Origin: Baia soyae
GTDB lineage: Bacteria; Bacillota; Bacilli; Thermoactinomycetales; Thermoactinomycetaceae
Assembly: GCF_004341445.1 (NCBI RefSeq)
Contig: NZ_SLXV01000010.1
Span: forward strand, 1 to 64,000
Direction of reading: 5' to 3'
Length of the DNA stretch: 64,000 bases
Every line of letters begins with the position of its first letter. Position 1 is the stretch's first letter. This document shows positions 16,839 through 26,279 of this stretch, piece after piece. Under the pieces are notes generated by a model. The model searched no databases. It was not told the DNA's origin and saw nothing but the letters and a program-made list of their open reading frames with translations. The position numbers and the translations under genes were made by a program.

Positions 16839-18184
16839 AAGTACGAACAAAGTTACTCGTTTCGTTATTAGCTCTCATCGTTTTTATGGGAACTGTTTAT
16901 TATGGGATTTCCTATCTATATTCTAAAAATCTATTTTCCCAGTATGTGCAGGAGAGTCAGAAGGATTACGCAAAGCAACTTGCCAACTACTACAAGAAGA
17001 ATGAATCATGGGCGGGCATTGAAAATTACATCAATAAAAAGCTCTTAGGTGAGAAGCAAAAAAGTTCATCTGAATGGGTTCGTGATATTAAAATTTATGA
17101 TGCCCATGATCATTTGCTGGTATCGACAAATGTACCAAACCGTTCGGTGGAGGGTAAAGTACAAACAGATCAATATCCCATTCTTTATGAAGGAACACAA
17201 GTCGGGGTTGTAGAGATTACAGGGACGACACCAATAGGTCTTTTAATGGCGGAACAACAGGTCTTTCGTACGATCTCATTTGGAACACTGACCGGAATCA
17301 TATGTACTTCGATGATTGCTTTGTTACTTGGAGCTTGGCTCACCAAAATTTTCACGAGACCTCTTGGGACGATTTTGCAAGGGATTCAAAGGGTGAAAGA
17401 AGGAGACTTGCAAACGCAATTAAAGCTGGATACACAGGATGAATTTGGAGAGGTGGCCAATTCATTTGATCTAATGACACAAAAGCTATATAAAACGGAG
17501 CAGGCAAGGACTCACCTCGTGGCGGATGTGGCTCATGAGCTTCGGACTCCCCTAACGATTATCCAAGGACAGCTTGAATTGATCCAACAAGGAATTAAGC
17601 CAGCCGAGCCTTCTACCTTGCTACCTATTCAAGATGAAGTGGCTCGCTTAACCAGGCTAGTTCAAGATTTGCATCAACTATCGTTGGCAGAAGTTGGAAA
17701 GCTACCACTGGAGAAAAAGACTGTATCGTTGCGCCAATTACTTGAGCAGATTACGAGTATGTATCAATTTGAAGCAGAAGAGCGGAAGATTCAATTACGA
17801 TTTGAAACAGAGCTAGAAGATGTATCAACATTTGTACAGATTGATCCAAATCGAATTACGCAAGTGATTGTCAATCTATTGTCCAATGCGTTTACCTACA
17901 CCCCAGAAGAAGGAGAAATCATCGTTACGCTAGAGAAATCTTTAGCAGGAGGACTTCTCATGAGGGTGATGGATACGGGTTCGGGGATAGATGCGGAACA
18001 CCTGCCCCATCTATTTGATCGCTTTTATCGAGCGGATACGAATCGATCTAGGCAAGAGGGTGGGACAGGTCTTGGGCTTGCGATTGCGAAGGAGTTTGTA
18101 GAGGCACATGGTGGTACGATCACGGTAGCCAGCAAAAAAGGTAAAGGTACTTGCTTTACCATTCATATTCCTATAGGGGGATAG
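16835..18184 (+). CDS. sensor histidine kinase
   Basis: A 449-residue membrane kinase, partner of the regulator before it. TM1 is 7-28, an extracytoplasmic sensor loop spans about 29-145 and TM2 is 147-170. A HAMP domain (170-222, FTRPLGTILQGI) follows. HisKA has H234 in DVAHELRTPL. The HATPase domain has N-box NLLSNAFTY, G1 DTGSGID, F-box HLFDRFYR and G2 GGTGLGLAI. The 117-residue outer loop has no recognised sensor family. It is similar in overall form to BaeS/ResE-type kinases. Confidence 0.93.
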   Translation: MKVRTKLLVSLLALIVFMGTVYYGISYLYSKNLFSQYVQESQKDYAKQLANYYKKNESWAGIENYINKKLLGEKQKSSSEWVRDIKIYDAHDHLLVSTNVPNRSVEGKVQTDQYPILYEGTQVGVVEITGTTPIGLLMAEQQVFRTISFGTLTGIICTSMIALLLGAWLTKIFTRPLGTILQGIQRVKEGDLQTQLKLDTQDEFGEVANSFDLMTQKLYKTEQARTHLVADVAHELRTPLTIIQGQLELIQQGIKPAEPSTLLPIQDEVARLTRLVQDLHQLSLAEVGKLPLEKKTVSLRQLLEQITSMYQFEAEERKIQLRFETELEDVSTFVQIDPNRITQVIVNLLSNAFTYTPEEGEIIVTLEKSLAGGLLMRVMDTGSGIDAEHLPHLFDRFYRADTNRSRQEGGTGLGLAIAKEFVEAHGGTITVASKKGKGTCFTIHIPIGG

Positions 18185-18190
18185 AAATGA

Positions 18191-18220
18191 TTCCAGTAGA
18201 CAAATGCTACTGGAATTTTT
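18191..18220 (+). terminator. intrinsic terminator
   Basis: TTCCAGTAG (18191-18199) pairs with CTACTGGAA (18207-18215), followed by T5ATT6. It ends the two-component operon. Confidence 0.85.
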
Positions 18221-18336
18221 TATTTTTTTAAAAATTGAAACAAAACCGCTTTTTTGGTAGGATAAGGAAAGATGTTGTCTAGTGTCTCTTTATCTGCACG
18301 TTCATATATCACATTTTTGCGAAAGAGTGGGTAAAT

Positions 18337-18597
18337 ATGTCCGAGATAAAGTTTTGGTATGATGAGTCGATTGAACGGCTTATCGTCCTCAACTTAGATA
18401 ACCAGAAGCGAGTGGTGTATCGCAGTAAGAAGAGGATTGAAAAATTCTTAAGCACATATGATCTAGCTCTATCTAGCTGCAAAGGCGTATTTCTAGATGT
18501 GGATCGGGCAGGGGTCTTTAAGGCTGGGGAACGGGAATTTACCCCATTTAAGTGGTTTAGAAGAAAAGAGAATACGTGTAGTGAATCGGTTGAATAA
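18337..18597 (+). CDS. hypothetical 86-aa protein
   Basis: A small, charged protein beginning MSEIKFWYDESIERLIVLNL, with a basic stretch RSKKRIEKF and no membrane segment. I recognise no family. The ribosome site is weak (GAGTGGGT). It is flanked by terminators on both sides, which supports it as an independent short gene. Confidence 0.5.
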   Translation: MSEIKFWYDESIERLIVLNLDNQKRVVYRSKKRIEKFLSTYDLALSSCKGVFLDVDRAGVFKAGEREFTPFKWFRRKENTCSESVE

Positions 18598-18605
18598 AGA
18601 AGCTG

Positions 18606-18636
18606 GGACAAACCTTTTGCAGGGTTTGTCCTTTTG
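18606..18636 (+). terminator. intrinsic terminator
   Basis: GGACAAACC (18606-18614) pairs with GGTTTGTCC (18623-18631), followed by T4. It follows the 86-aa gene. Confidence 0.75.
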
Positions 18637-18671
18637 TATAAGGAAATATATGGATATAGGAGGTGTGCGGT

Positions 18672-19310
18672 ATGTTATCCAGATGGACAGATCGAGAGAA
18701 AAAACTAGTAGTAGCGTTAAGTGTAGCGGTTTTGTGCTTGTTGTCAGTTCTTCTGTTTAAAGGGGAGGGTTGGTTTAGTGCAGGGGGGCCTCAAGTGAAA
18801 AATGCAGAGAACCCCCAAAATTGGATGGATCAAAATGAAAAAATGGCGTTGGTTCCCCCGAACCGAGAGGGTGTACAGCTATTAGTTGTAGATGTAAAGG
18901 GTGCAGTCAAAAAGCCAGGGATTTACCAGTTTAAAAAAGCAACTAGGCTATATGAAGTGATTGAAACAGCGGGTGGAAGTACAGAGGATGCAGATTTAAA
19001 AAAACTAAACTTGGCTCAAGAAATCGCGGATGGTTCGGTACTCTATATCCCGCGGAAGGGTGAGGAGGGTCAGCCGTTAGTGGGTCAAACGGATCCAAGT
19101 AGTAAAAATGGAACTGGCAAGATTGCGATTAATTCGGCTAGTAGTAAAGAATTAGAAGATCTACCGGGGGTTGGAGCGGCAAAAGCGGAAGCAATCATTC
19201 AATATCGGGAGAAAAATGGTCCCTTTAAACGAGCGGCAGATATTGCGAAGGTGCCAGGGATTGGAGAGAAGTTATTAGCACGTTTTAAGGATAAAATTAC
19301 GGTTCCATAA
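18672..19310 (+). CDS. comEA: competence DNA-binding protein ComEA
   Basis: Membrane-anchored receptor for transforming DNA. One transmembrane helix lies near residues 14-32, followed by an SLBB domain (VDVKGAVKKPGIYQ, about 75-130). A C-terminal tandem helix-hairpin-helix domain follows (INSASSKELEDLPGVG ... IAKVPGIGEKLL, about 155-212). AGGAGG (18658-18663) sets the start at ATG 18672; the GTG at 18663 overlaps it. comEB, usually next, is absent, and a reversed rocD follows instead. Confidence 0.93.
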   Translation: MLSRWTDREKKLVVALSVAVLCLLSVLLFKGEGWFSAGGPQVKNAENPQNWMDQNEKMALVPPNREGVQLLVVDVKGAVKKPGIYQFKKATRLYEVIETAGGSTEDADLKKLNLAQEIADGSVLYIPRKGEEGQPLVGQTDPSSKNGTGKIAINSASSKELEDLPGVGAAKAEAIIQYREKNGPFKRAADIAKVPGIGEKLLARFKDKITVP

Positions 19311-19348
19311 AAAGAAGCTCTAGCCAATCGTTTGGCGAGAGCTTCTTT
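19311..19348. terminator. bidirectional intrinsic terminator
   Basis: AAAGAAGCTCT (19311-19321) pairs with AGAGCTTCTTT (19338-19348), with an inner GCCAA/TTGGC stem. It lies between convergent comEA and rocD. A or T tracts are part of the stem on both sides. Confidence 0.75.
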
Positions 19349-19363
19349 GGTAGCTAGTTATGA

Positions 19364-20554
19364 TTAGGCCATGATTTTACGTACTTTTTCTAATGCAAGG
19401 TCTAGCTCTTCCTTCGTAATCGTGAGTGGTGGTGCAAATCGGATGGTGTTATCATGCGTTTCTTTACAAAGAAGTCCTTCTGCCATTAATGCTTCACAGT
19501 ATGGACGAGCTTTTTCGTGTAGTTCCATTCCGATAAACAAGCCTTTTCCGCGCACCTCTTTTACAACTGGATTTTGAATCTTTTCCAGTTCTTGTTTAAA
19601 GTATTCGCCTAGTTCACGAGAACGCTTTGGAAGTTCATCCTCAGCTAATACATCTAGAGCGGCGATGGCAACAGCACAAGCGAGTGGGTTGCCGCCAAAA
19701 GTAGAACCATGAGAGCCCGGCTCAAATACGCCAAGGATATCGTTATTTGCAGCTACAGCAGAGATTGGCATTACACCCCCACCGAGCGCTTTCCCCATGA
19801 TATACATATCAGGATGTACTTCTTCCCAATCACATGCAAACGCCTGTCCCGTACGACCAAATCCAGTTTGGATCTCATCGGCTACAAACAATACGTTGTT
19901 TTCTCGGCAGATTTGGAGAGCTGATTTTAGATAACCAGCAGGAGGAACGATTACGCCTGCTTCTCCTTGGATCGGTTCTAAGATAAAGGCAGCTGTATTT
20001 GGAGTGATAGCAGCTTTCAAAGCTTCTAAATCTCCATAAGGCACGATTTTAAAGCCCGGAGTAAGTGGACCAAATCCACGTGTGTATTCAGGATTTGAAG
20101 AGAGAGAGACGGTTGTTACAGTACGCCCGTGGAAGTTATCTTCACATACGATGATTTCTGCTTGATTATCGGGTACTTTTTTTACATCATAAGCCCAGCG
20201 ACGAACGGTTTTGATAGCGGTTTCAACAGCTTCTGCACCTGTATTCATAGGCAAGATCATTTCCTTGCCTGTTAACTCGGATAGTTTTTCATAAAATGTG
20301 CCTAATTGAGCATTATGAAAGGCACGAGAAGTTAACGTGATTTGATCCGCTTGATCTTTTAATGCTTGAATCAAACGTGGATGGCGATGTCCATGGTTTA
20401 ATGCAGAATAAGCGGAAAGCATGTCCATATAGCGATTTCCATCTGCATCTTCTACCCAAACACCTTCTCCGTGGGTGAGAACAATCGGCAGTGGATGATA
20501 ATTTCTTGCACCATATTTTTCAGTTAAATCGATTAGATCTTTGTTCTTAGACAT
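19364..20554 (-). CDS. rocD: ornithine aminotransferase
   Basis: PLP enzyme converting ornithine and 2-oxoglutarate to glutamate semialdehyde and glutamate. A 396-residue class III aminotransferase with NHGHRHPRL, the GAEAVETA cofactor-phosphate site, [14 protein letters not shown] lysine K255 (IMGKALGGG) and [13 protein letters not shown]. The start is ATG 20554 behind AGGGGG; an in-frame TTG lies 18 bases upstream. It stands alone between comEA and comEC on the opposite strand. It would also compete for ornithine, a likely NRPS substrate here. Confidence 0.94.
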   Translation of the reverse strand: MSKNKDLIDLTEKYGARNYHPLPIVLTHGEGVWVEDADGNRYMDMLSAYSALNHGHRHPRLIQALKDQADQITLTSRAFHNAQLGTFYEKLSELTGKEMILPMNTGAEAVETAIKTVRRWAYDVKKVPDNQAEIIVCEDNFHGRTVTTVSLSSNPEYTRGFGPLTPGFKIVPYGDLEALKAAITPNTAAFILEPIQGEAGVIVPPAGYLKSALQICRENNVLFVADEIQTGFGRTGQAFACDWEEVHPDMYIMGKALGGGVMPISAVAANNDILGVFEPGSHGSTFGGNPLACAVAIAALDVLAEDELPKRSRELGEYFKQELEKIQNPVVKEVRGKGLFIGMELHEKARPYCEALMAEGLLCKETHDNTIRFAPPLTITKEELDLALEKVRKIMA

Positions 20555-20773
20555 AACGAACCCCCTGTTCAAAACTTACTATTCCCCTATATTGTATGGA
20601 ACTTACTTGCTAAGATCAATCAAATGTATGTTCACTCATAGGGGTGCATAAAGTTTAGGATTTTTATGTCTATTAGTGATGAAAATTGCATAAAAAGAAT
20701 GTCAAAAGAAGGAAAAATTTAGGTAATAGAGAAGAGGAATAGAGTAGAGATGATACAGAAAGTGGCGAAGTAG

Positions 20774-23188
20774 ATGAATCGCCCTCTTGTCAAAGTGGTG
20801 ATTGGCTGGTTAATGGGGGTCCTGTGTGTTCAGTTAACAGGTGGCCAATGGCTTTTGTATACATGCGGGTTTATGGTTGTTCTGATTTCGGGAGTTACGT
20901 TTATAAATAGTGAGGTTCGGGGTTCTTATTTGCTAGTAGCCTTGACGTGTATGGTGAGTGGATTTGTTTATTCCTATACCATGCTACAAAATGTTTCTGA
21001 ACTTCGGATTGCCTCTGATGAGGATATCCATGTGACGGGCACCATCGAGTCAAAACCCATTCGTGATGGTGACCAATTACGCTTTGATTTACAACTAGCT
21101 CAAATATGGCATCAAAGCAAGTGGATTCATACAAAGGAACGCATAAAGGTTGTCATCAAAATAGAGTCAATGAAGCAATGGGAACAGTCTCAGCAAGTAC
21201 GAAGAGGGTGGGTGATCCAAGCTCCTCTGCATATGGAGCGTCCTTCGTTACCTAGAAACCCTGGAGCGTTTCACTATCGAGATTATTTGCAACAACAATC
21301 GATTTTCTGGATTGGCAAAAGTACAGGCTTACAAAGCCTCAAACAGATCGGAACGGAAAGCTCTCTGATGACATGGATTGATCGAGTTCATCAGTTGTTT
21401 ACCGACCAGATGGCGCATCTCTATTCCGATACAGAGGTTCAGGGATTTATGAAAGGGCTTCTTCTGGGAGATCGTTATGATGTTCCAATGGAGTGGGAGG
21501 AACAATATCAAACTCTTGGCCTTGTTCATATTCTCTCCATTTCGGGGTTTCATGTAAGTTTACTGGTTGGAGCGCTTTTCTTGATGCTTCGATATGTAGG
21601 AATGACTCGTGAGAAATCGGCATGGCTAATGCTTTGCTTTTTACCTTTCTATGTACTGCTTACAGGGGCTGAATCACCGATTGTGAGGGCGGGTCTCGTA
21701 TCAGGGATGATGTGTCTCGCGATAGCTTGGCGAAAGGAGAAGGATATCCTTTCCTTTTTATGCCTGGCTGCCCTCATCCAACTTTGCTTTGAACCGTTTT
21801 TGATTTTTAACCCTGGTTTTCAACTGAGTTATGTAGTAACAGCCGCGTTAATCGTGGGAACAACCCCACTTGCCAATCGTTTTCCATATGGGTATGAGTG
21901 GTTTCGATATACCCTTGCAGGGGCTTGTGTGGCACAGGCGGCATCGTTTCCTTTGTTGGTTTATTATTTTCACGAAAGTTCACTTTTTTCGTTGATGGCC
22001 AATGTTTTGTTTGCCCCCTTTTTTAGCGTAGTTGTCTTGCCGATTGGATATGGAAGCTTACTCGTATCTTTCTTAGTGCTTCCAATCGGAATCTGGCTTA
22101 CTCAAGGTTTGACTTGGATCATTCAATTTAGTCAAAACGGGATCGAATGGGTACAGCAGGTTAGTGGACATCTATTTTCATTTGCCCATCCGAATTGGAT
22201 CTGGTTGTCTGTCTATATCCTACTGATGGTAGGAAGCTGGTGGACTTGGGTAAGTGTTCGTTATGTTCATTCCAAGATTCCGTGGCTGATCAGTAGCGTT
22301 TGGATTTGTTGGATTGGAGTAGGGATCTGGGGAACTTTTTGGCCTGCTTCCCATCATGAGATTACGATGATTGATGTAGGACAAGGGGACGCTTTTTTGA
22401 TCCGAACCAAGCTCGGAAAAACCATATTAATTGATGGTGGTGGCAGACTACCCTATCCTCAAAAAGAATGGCAAAAAAGGAGAAATCCGTTTGATGTGGG
22501 TGAGGATGTCGTGGTTCCGTTTCTCACATATCAGGGTGTGAATCAGATTGATTTACTTGTCTCCACACATGGCGATGCGGACCATCTTCAAGGATTAGGT
22601 GCTGTGGTCAAGCGCTTCCCGATCGAAAAAATTATCCGGAACCCATTACCAACCATCTCGAAATTGGAAAAAGAGTGGACCCGAGAAGTAAGAGGGCGCG
22701 ATATTCCGATTCACATAGCTCCGATAGGACAGATATGGGGGATCGAGCCGGGTGTCTCGATTACGTTTCTATATCCCGATTTCAGAGATGAGGCGTTATA
22801 TGGGGGAACGTCCAATAATGCAGGACTGGTACTCCTGTTTACGATAGATCAGAAACATATTTTATTTACAGGTGATATTGAACAGCATGCTGAGGAAAAA
22901 ATTCTTCAGGCATGGAATCTACCAAAGATTGATATATATAAAGTAGCCCATCATGGTAGTAAGACTTCCAGTACAGAGGCATTTATTCACCAGATGCGGC
23001 CGCGATATGCGCTCATTTCGGTTGGAGAGAAGAATCTTTACGGCCATCCATCCCCTGAAGTGGTAGGTAGATTACAAAAAGCCGGCACGCAAATCTATCG
23101 AACCGATCAGATGGGTGCGGTCACGGTTCGTATTAATCAAGAAGAGGTCCAGTTTTCATCCATGTTGCAGGAGAAAGGGAGAGAGTGA
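20774..23188 (+). CDS. comEC: DNA internalization channel ComEC/Rec2
   Basis: An 804-residue polytopic membrane protein that takes single-stranded DNA across the membrane. An N-terminal pair of helices and a soluble OB-like region (about 70-200) precede the competence domain (about 215-500; KGLLLGDRYDVP, HILSISGFHVSLL, GAESPIVRAGL). The C-terminal metallo-beta-lactamase domain (about 530-800) has HGDADH at 599-604 and AHHGSKTS. The ribosome site is weak. The adjoining sigma gene begins 2 bases after its stop. Confidence 0.94.
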   Translation: MNRPLVKVVIGWLMGVLCVQLTGGQWLLYTCGFMVVLISGVTFINSEVRGSYLLVALTCMVSGFVYSYTMLQNVSELRIASDEDIHVTGTIESKPIRDGDQLRFDLQLAQIWHQSKWIHTKERIKVVIKIESMKQWEQSQQVRRGWVIQAPLHMERPSLPRNPGAFHYRDYLQQQSIFWIGKSTGLQSLKQIGTESSLMTWIDRVHQLFTDQMAHLYSDTEVQGFMKGLLLGDRYDVPMEWEEQYQTLGLVHILSISGFHVSLLVGALFLMLRYVGMTREKSAWLMLCFLPFYVLLTGAESPIVRAGLVSGMMCLAIAWRKEKDILSFLCLAALIQLCFEPFLIFNPGFQLSYVVTAALIVGTTPLANRFPYGYEWFRYTLAGACVAQAASFPLLVYYFHESSLFSLMANVLFAPFFSVVVLPIGYGSLLVSFLVLPIGIWLTQGLTWIIQFSQNGIEWVQQVSGHLFSFAHPNWIWLSVYILLMVGSWWTWVSVRYVHSKIPWLISSVWICWIGVGIWGTFWPASHHEITMIDVGQGDAFLIRTKLGKTILIDGGGRLPYPQKEWQKRRNPFDVGEDVVVPFLTYQGVNQIDLLVSTHGDADHLQGLGAVVKRFPIEKIIRNPLPTISKLEKEWTREVRGRDIPIHIAPIGQIWGIEPGVSITFLYPDFRDEALYGGTSNNAGLVLLFTIDQKHILFTGDIEQHAEEKILQAWNLPKIDIYKVAHHGSKTSSTEAFIHQMRPRYALISVGEKNLYGHPSPEVVGRLQKAGTQIYRTDQMGAVTVRINQEEVQFSSMLQEKGRE

Positions 23189-23189
23189 T

Positions 23190-23750
23190 TTGATAGAGTT
23201 GTTTCAAAAGGCACAAGGTGGTTGTCGAGAATCGTTAAAAGATTTCTTACATCATTTAGAAGAGACTTTCTACCAAACTGCCTACTATGTAACCGAGAGG
23301 CAACAAGATGCGATGGACGCTACACAGAAGGCCTTGGTTTATGTATATAGACATGTGAAAGAGATTCAAGTGAGTGATCTAGAAGTGAAGCAACAGGTGT
23401 GGGAACAAAAGCTAATTGTACAAGCATGTTTTGATTTATCAAAGGAACGCTCTAAAGTCGTTTCGATGTTGCCTCATCTTACAAGAGATAGTTTAGTGAA
23501 AAAGCTCCCCGGAAATGTGAGCTTTGTTGCTAGTCTGAAGAGAGCCGTATATGATCTTCCCGAGCGTCCCCGGTTCATCTTAGTCCTACGTTACATTCAG
23601 AATCTAACGATTCACGAGATCGCAGAAGTCTTAGGGATTCCGGTAGAATCGGTGAAAAAGCAACTATACCGTGCTCGTAAACAGCTACAAGAATGGCTCA
23701 GTGACTATCAAGAAGGGGGACTTTTTCAATGGCAAATCCACAAATCATAG
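23190..23750 (+). CDS. ECF RNA polymerase sigma factor
   Basis: A 186-residue sigma-70 family protein with only regions 2 and 4. Region 2 is about 1-75 (LIELFQKAQGG ... DAMDATQKALVYVYRH). Region 4 is about 120-175 (LPERPRFILVLRYIQNLTIHEIAEVLGIPVESVKKQLYRARKQL), a clear helix-turn-helix. TTG 23190 with GGGAGAG upstream is preferred over the longer frame from 23115, which overlaps comEC. Its end overlaps the following membrane protein by 22 bp, the usual sigma/anti-sigma layout. Confidence 0.85.
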   Translation: MIELFQKAQGGCRESLKDFLHHLEETFYQTAYYVTERQQDAMDATQKALVYVYRHVKEIQVSDLEVKQQVWEQKLIVQACFDLSKERSKVVSMLPHLTRDSLVKKLPGNVSFVASLKRAVYDLPERPRFILVLRYIQNLTIHEIAEVLGIPVESVKKQLYRARKQLQEWLSDYQEGGLFQWQIHKS

Positions 23751-24355
23751 ATCTTCTACAAAAGGATCTAGATCAAGAATTGACAAGTACAGATCAACAA
23801 TATTTAGACGTTTATCTTGCTAATTCTCCTGAAGATGCAGCCATGGCAAGTCGATTCCAACAATTAGTCTTCGAACTATCGAATCTATGTAAAGTAACCC
23901 CGGTGCTTCCATTGACAGAAATGGTGTTTGAACAAATGGAAGAGGAAGAGCGACAACAGCAACGCGCACGAGTTTTAAAGCGATGGAAGGTAGCAAGCAT
24001 TGGGATTGGGATTGTGGTCATATTGCTGACAGCGGTGATCGCTTTTGTGCCGATTGGAACGACATCTTGGCCGATGAAAATACTATCGAATCCGCGTCTT
24101 TATACGGAGAGCGTAAAGAAAGGTGGAATACTCTCACCTGATAAAGATTTAGTGGCACTATGGGACGAAAAAAATCAAATACAAGTTTATGATAAAAAGG
24201 GCAATGAAGCGATTCCCAAACAAAGTATGGTAAGTGCGAAAGATCCGAAGATAGAGTGGCTTAATAACGATCGGCTCATTGTTAAGTTCACCGATTCAGT
24301 AGGAGGGCTTGTTGCATTTGAGTTTCCAGTAGAAACGGATGCTAAGAAGCGATAA
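23729..24355 (+). CDS. putative anti-sigma factor, single-pass membrane protein
   Basis: A 208-residue protein. The N-terminal cytoplasmic part (1-90; LLQKDLDQELTSTDQQYLDVYL) has the helical form of an anti-sigma domain, but the zinc motif HxxxCxxC is missing: only one cysteine, in SNLCK, is present. A transmembrane helix lies at about 91-112 (ASIGIGIVVILLTAVIAFV). A roughly 95-residue outer domain follows. The partner role is inferred from the 22-bp overlap with the sigma gene and from topology. Confidence 0.65.
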   Translation: MANPQIIDLLQKDLDQELTSTDQQYLDVYLANSPEDAAMASRFQQLVFELSNLCKVTPVLPLTEMVFEQMEEEERQQQRARVLKRWKVASIGIGIVVILLTAVIAFVPIGTTSWPMKILSNPRLYTESVKKGGILSPDKDLVALWDEKNQIQVYDKKGNEAIPKQSMVSAKDPKIEWLNNDRLIVKFTDSVGGLVAFEFPVETDAKKR

Positions 24356-24382
24356 ACTAAAGGGATGAAGAGGTGAATGGAA

Positions 24383-25396
24383 ATGGATCGTAAAATACTA
24401 CAAGACATCAAGAAAAACCAAATTCATCCTGTTTATTTTTTGTATGGGGAAGAGGAGTTTCTACTAGAAGAAACGTTAGACTGGATCAGGCAGCAATTAT
24501 GTGAGCGTAGTACAGGGGATCGGGAATGGAATGAGATTGTTTTTGATCTTGACGAGACACCGATTCAATCTGTGCTACAAGAACTAGAGACTCCTTCTTT
24601 CTTTGGGGATCGTAGGTGGATTATAGCAAAGAATGCGCAGTTTTTTGGTAATCATAAAAGTAAAGTGGAGCATGATATTGATTTATTCCTCGAATATGTA
24701 AAAGATCCCTACCCTGATAATATACTCATCTTGACCATGGCAGGGTCTACTCTAGATAAACGAAAGAAAGTAGTTAAGCAGATAGAGAAGGTAGCTAAAA
24801 TCTTGAAATTTGATTTTTTAGAAGGGCAGGAGTTACAGAGATTTGTCGCAAAGAGGTTTCAGTTATTGCAAGTGCAAGCTGGTATGGAAGTGATCAATCG
24901 GTTAATAGAATTGGTTGGAAATCATTTGCGGCTACTTGCTCAAGAATGTCAAAAGGTAGCTTTATTCGCAGGAAAACAAGGTGTCATCACGTTGGAGCAA
25001 ATTGATCAACAAGTGGTACGAACGTTAGAACAGGATGTATTTCGTCTAACGGATCAGATGGGGAAACAGAATAAAGAAAATGCGATCCAAATCTATCGTG
25101 ATCTTGTCTTTCAAAAAGAAGATCCAATTAAAATCTTGGCTTTGATCACAAGACAATTTCGCATCATGTTACAAGTAAAACTACTAGCACAAACGGGGAA
25201 AAATGAAAAAGAGATAGCGAGTCTATTAAAACTTCACCCCTATCCAGTGAAACTTGCTCTACAACGGGGGAATTCGTATTCAGAAGAGCAACTTCAGACG
25301 CTACTGGAACAGGCGATTGAAGCAGATCAAGCTATCAAATCGAATCGAATCATTGATAAAGAATTTGCTGTGGAGCGTATACTCATTCTATTATAG
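24383..25396 (+). CDS. holA: DNA polymerase III delta subunit
   Basis: Clamp-loader subunit that opens the sliding clamp. A 337-residue protein with PVYFLYGEEEFLLEE at the N terminus, ELETPSFFGDRRWIIAKNAQFF, EQDVFRLTDQMGKQNKENAI and a C-terminal LLEQAIEADQAIKSN collar domain. GAGGTG is only a base from ATG 24377, so ATG 24383 is preferred. In B. subtilis rpsT lies close downstream; here over 21 kb of other genes intervene. Confidence 0.94.
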   Translation: MDRKILQDIKKNQIHPVYFLYGEEEFLLEETLDWIRQQLCERSTGDREWNEIVFDLDETPIQSVLQELETPSFFGDRRWIIAKNAQFFGNHKSKVEHDIDLFLEYVKDPYPDNILILTMAGSTLDKRKKVVKQIEKVAKILKFDFLEGQELQRFVAKRFQLLQVQAGMEVINRLIELVGNHLRLLAQECQKVALFAGKQGVITLEQIDQQVVRTLEQDVFRLTDQMGKQNKENAIQIYRDLVFQKEDPIKILALITRQFRIMLQVKLLAQTGKNEKEIASLLKLHPYPVKLALQRGNSYSEEQLQTLLEQAIEADQAIKSNRIIDKEFAVERILILL

Positions 25397-25418
25397 CAGT
25401 GGGTACTCCAGTTCATAT

Positions 25419-26120
25419 TTATAATCCTGATTGTTTAATCAGATCTTGAATGTGTATATCTCTGTGGAAGTTCTTAGGAAGGATGATACCAAGTCCATGA
25501 TTTGTAAGCGCACGATGAAAAGAGAGCTGAAAATCTGTCTCTTTTAAATAATCTTCAACGGCTGTTAAAATACCATTTCTCTCTCCGTGCTCGTAGGTCG
25601 CTTTGTGAAAACCAGACAAAAAACCTCCTTCAGGTGCTAGCATAGAAATACCTTGTATGACACCTCCAGCTGTATCATAAGGCTGTCGAAATTCTTCAGG
25701 TATTGTCTCAGGGTTATAGTACATATCTCGCCTGCCAAAAGGCCATTCTGTATCATGTAAAAAAATAATGGGGTATTTTTTGTTATTTTTCGCCTTCTCC
25801 TCTATGAGCTTTAATTCATGATAGACTGTATACCAGTTATGATCTCCATCTAGGAAAATGGCATCAAACTGACTAATTTTAGGTAGGGCAGAAAGACTGA
25901 GATCGAAAAACATTTGCAGCGTATCACCAAATCTTTTTTGTAATTCACCTGAATCAAACCCAGGAGCTGGATCAATAATATATAATTTGCCGTTTTTCTC
26001 TTTACAATACGGAAGAAGATTGTTTGTATTTGCGCCTCTTTCCGCGCCAACTTCTACAATTGTCTCTACCTCCTCTGCAATGCAGATGGGCTTAATGATT
26101 TTCTCCCAAAAAACATGCAT
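25419..26120 (-). CDS. class I SAM-dependent methyltransferase
   Basis: A 233-residue enzyme. The SAM site is VETIVEVGAERGANT, followed by IIDPAPG after strand 2 and FDAIFLDGDHNWYTVYHEL. This DGDH pattern is typical of the Methyltransf_24/TylF-CmcI-like group that often methylates sugar or small-molecule hydroxyls. FLHDTEWPFGRRD adds a possible metal-binding pair. In-frame TTG/ATG codons at 26129 and 26126 lie too near GAGAGG, so ATG 26120 is favoured. The substrate is unknown, and an NRPS tailoring role is possible but unsupported. Confidence 0.75.
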   Translation of the reverse strand: MHVFWEKIIKPICIAEEVETIVEVGAERGANTNNLLPYCKEKNGKLYIIDPAPGFDSGELQKRFGDTLQMFFDLSLSALPKISQFDAIFLDGDHNWYTVYHELKLIEEKAKNNKKYPIIFLHDTEWPFGRRDMYYNPETIPEEFRQPYDTAGGVIQGISMLAPEGGFLSGFHKATYEHGERNGILTAVEDYLKETDFQLSFHRALTNHGLGIILPKNFHRDIHIQDLIKQSGL

Positions 26121-26279
26121 TCTCATCAACCTCTCATCAACTAAGGTTTAAAACATTAAATAAATCAAGGATGTCTATGTATATTCAAATTTTCAATTAG
26201 TTAGACTGAGAATTTTGTTAATGATTCAATACAAACAGAATGTGATATGATGAACATGTTAGATTAATAGAAGGGACAA

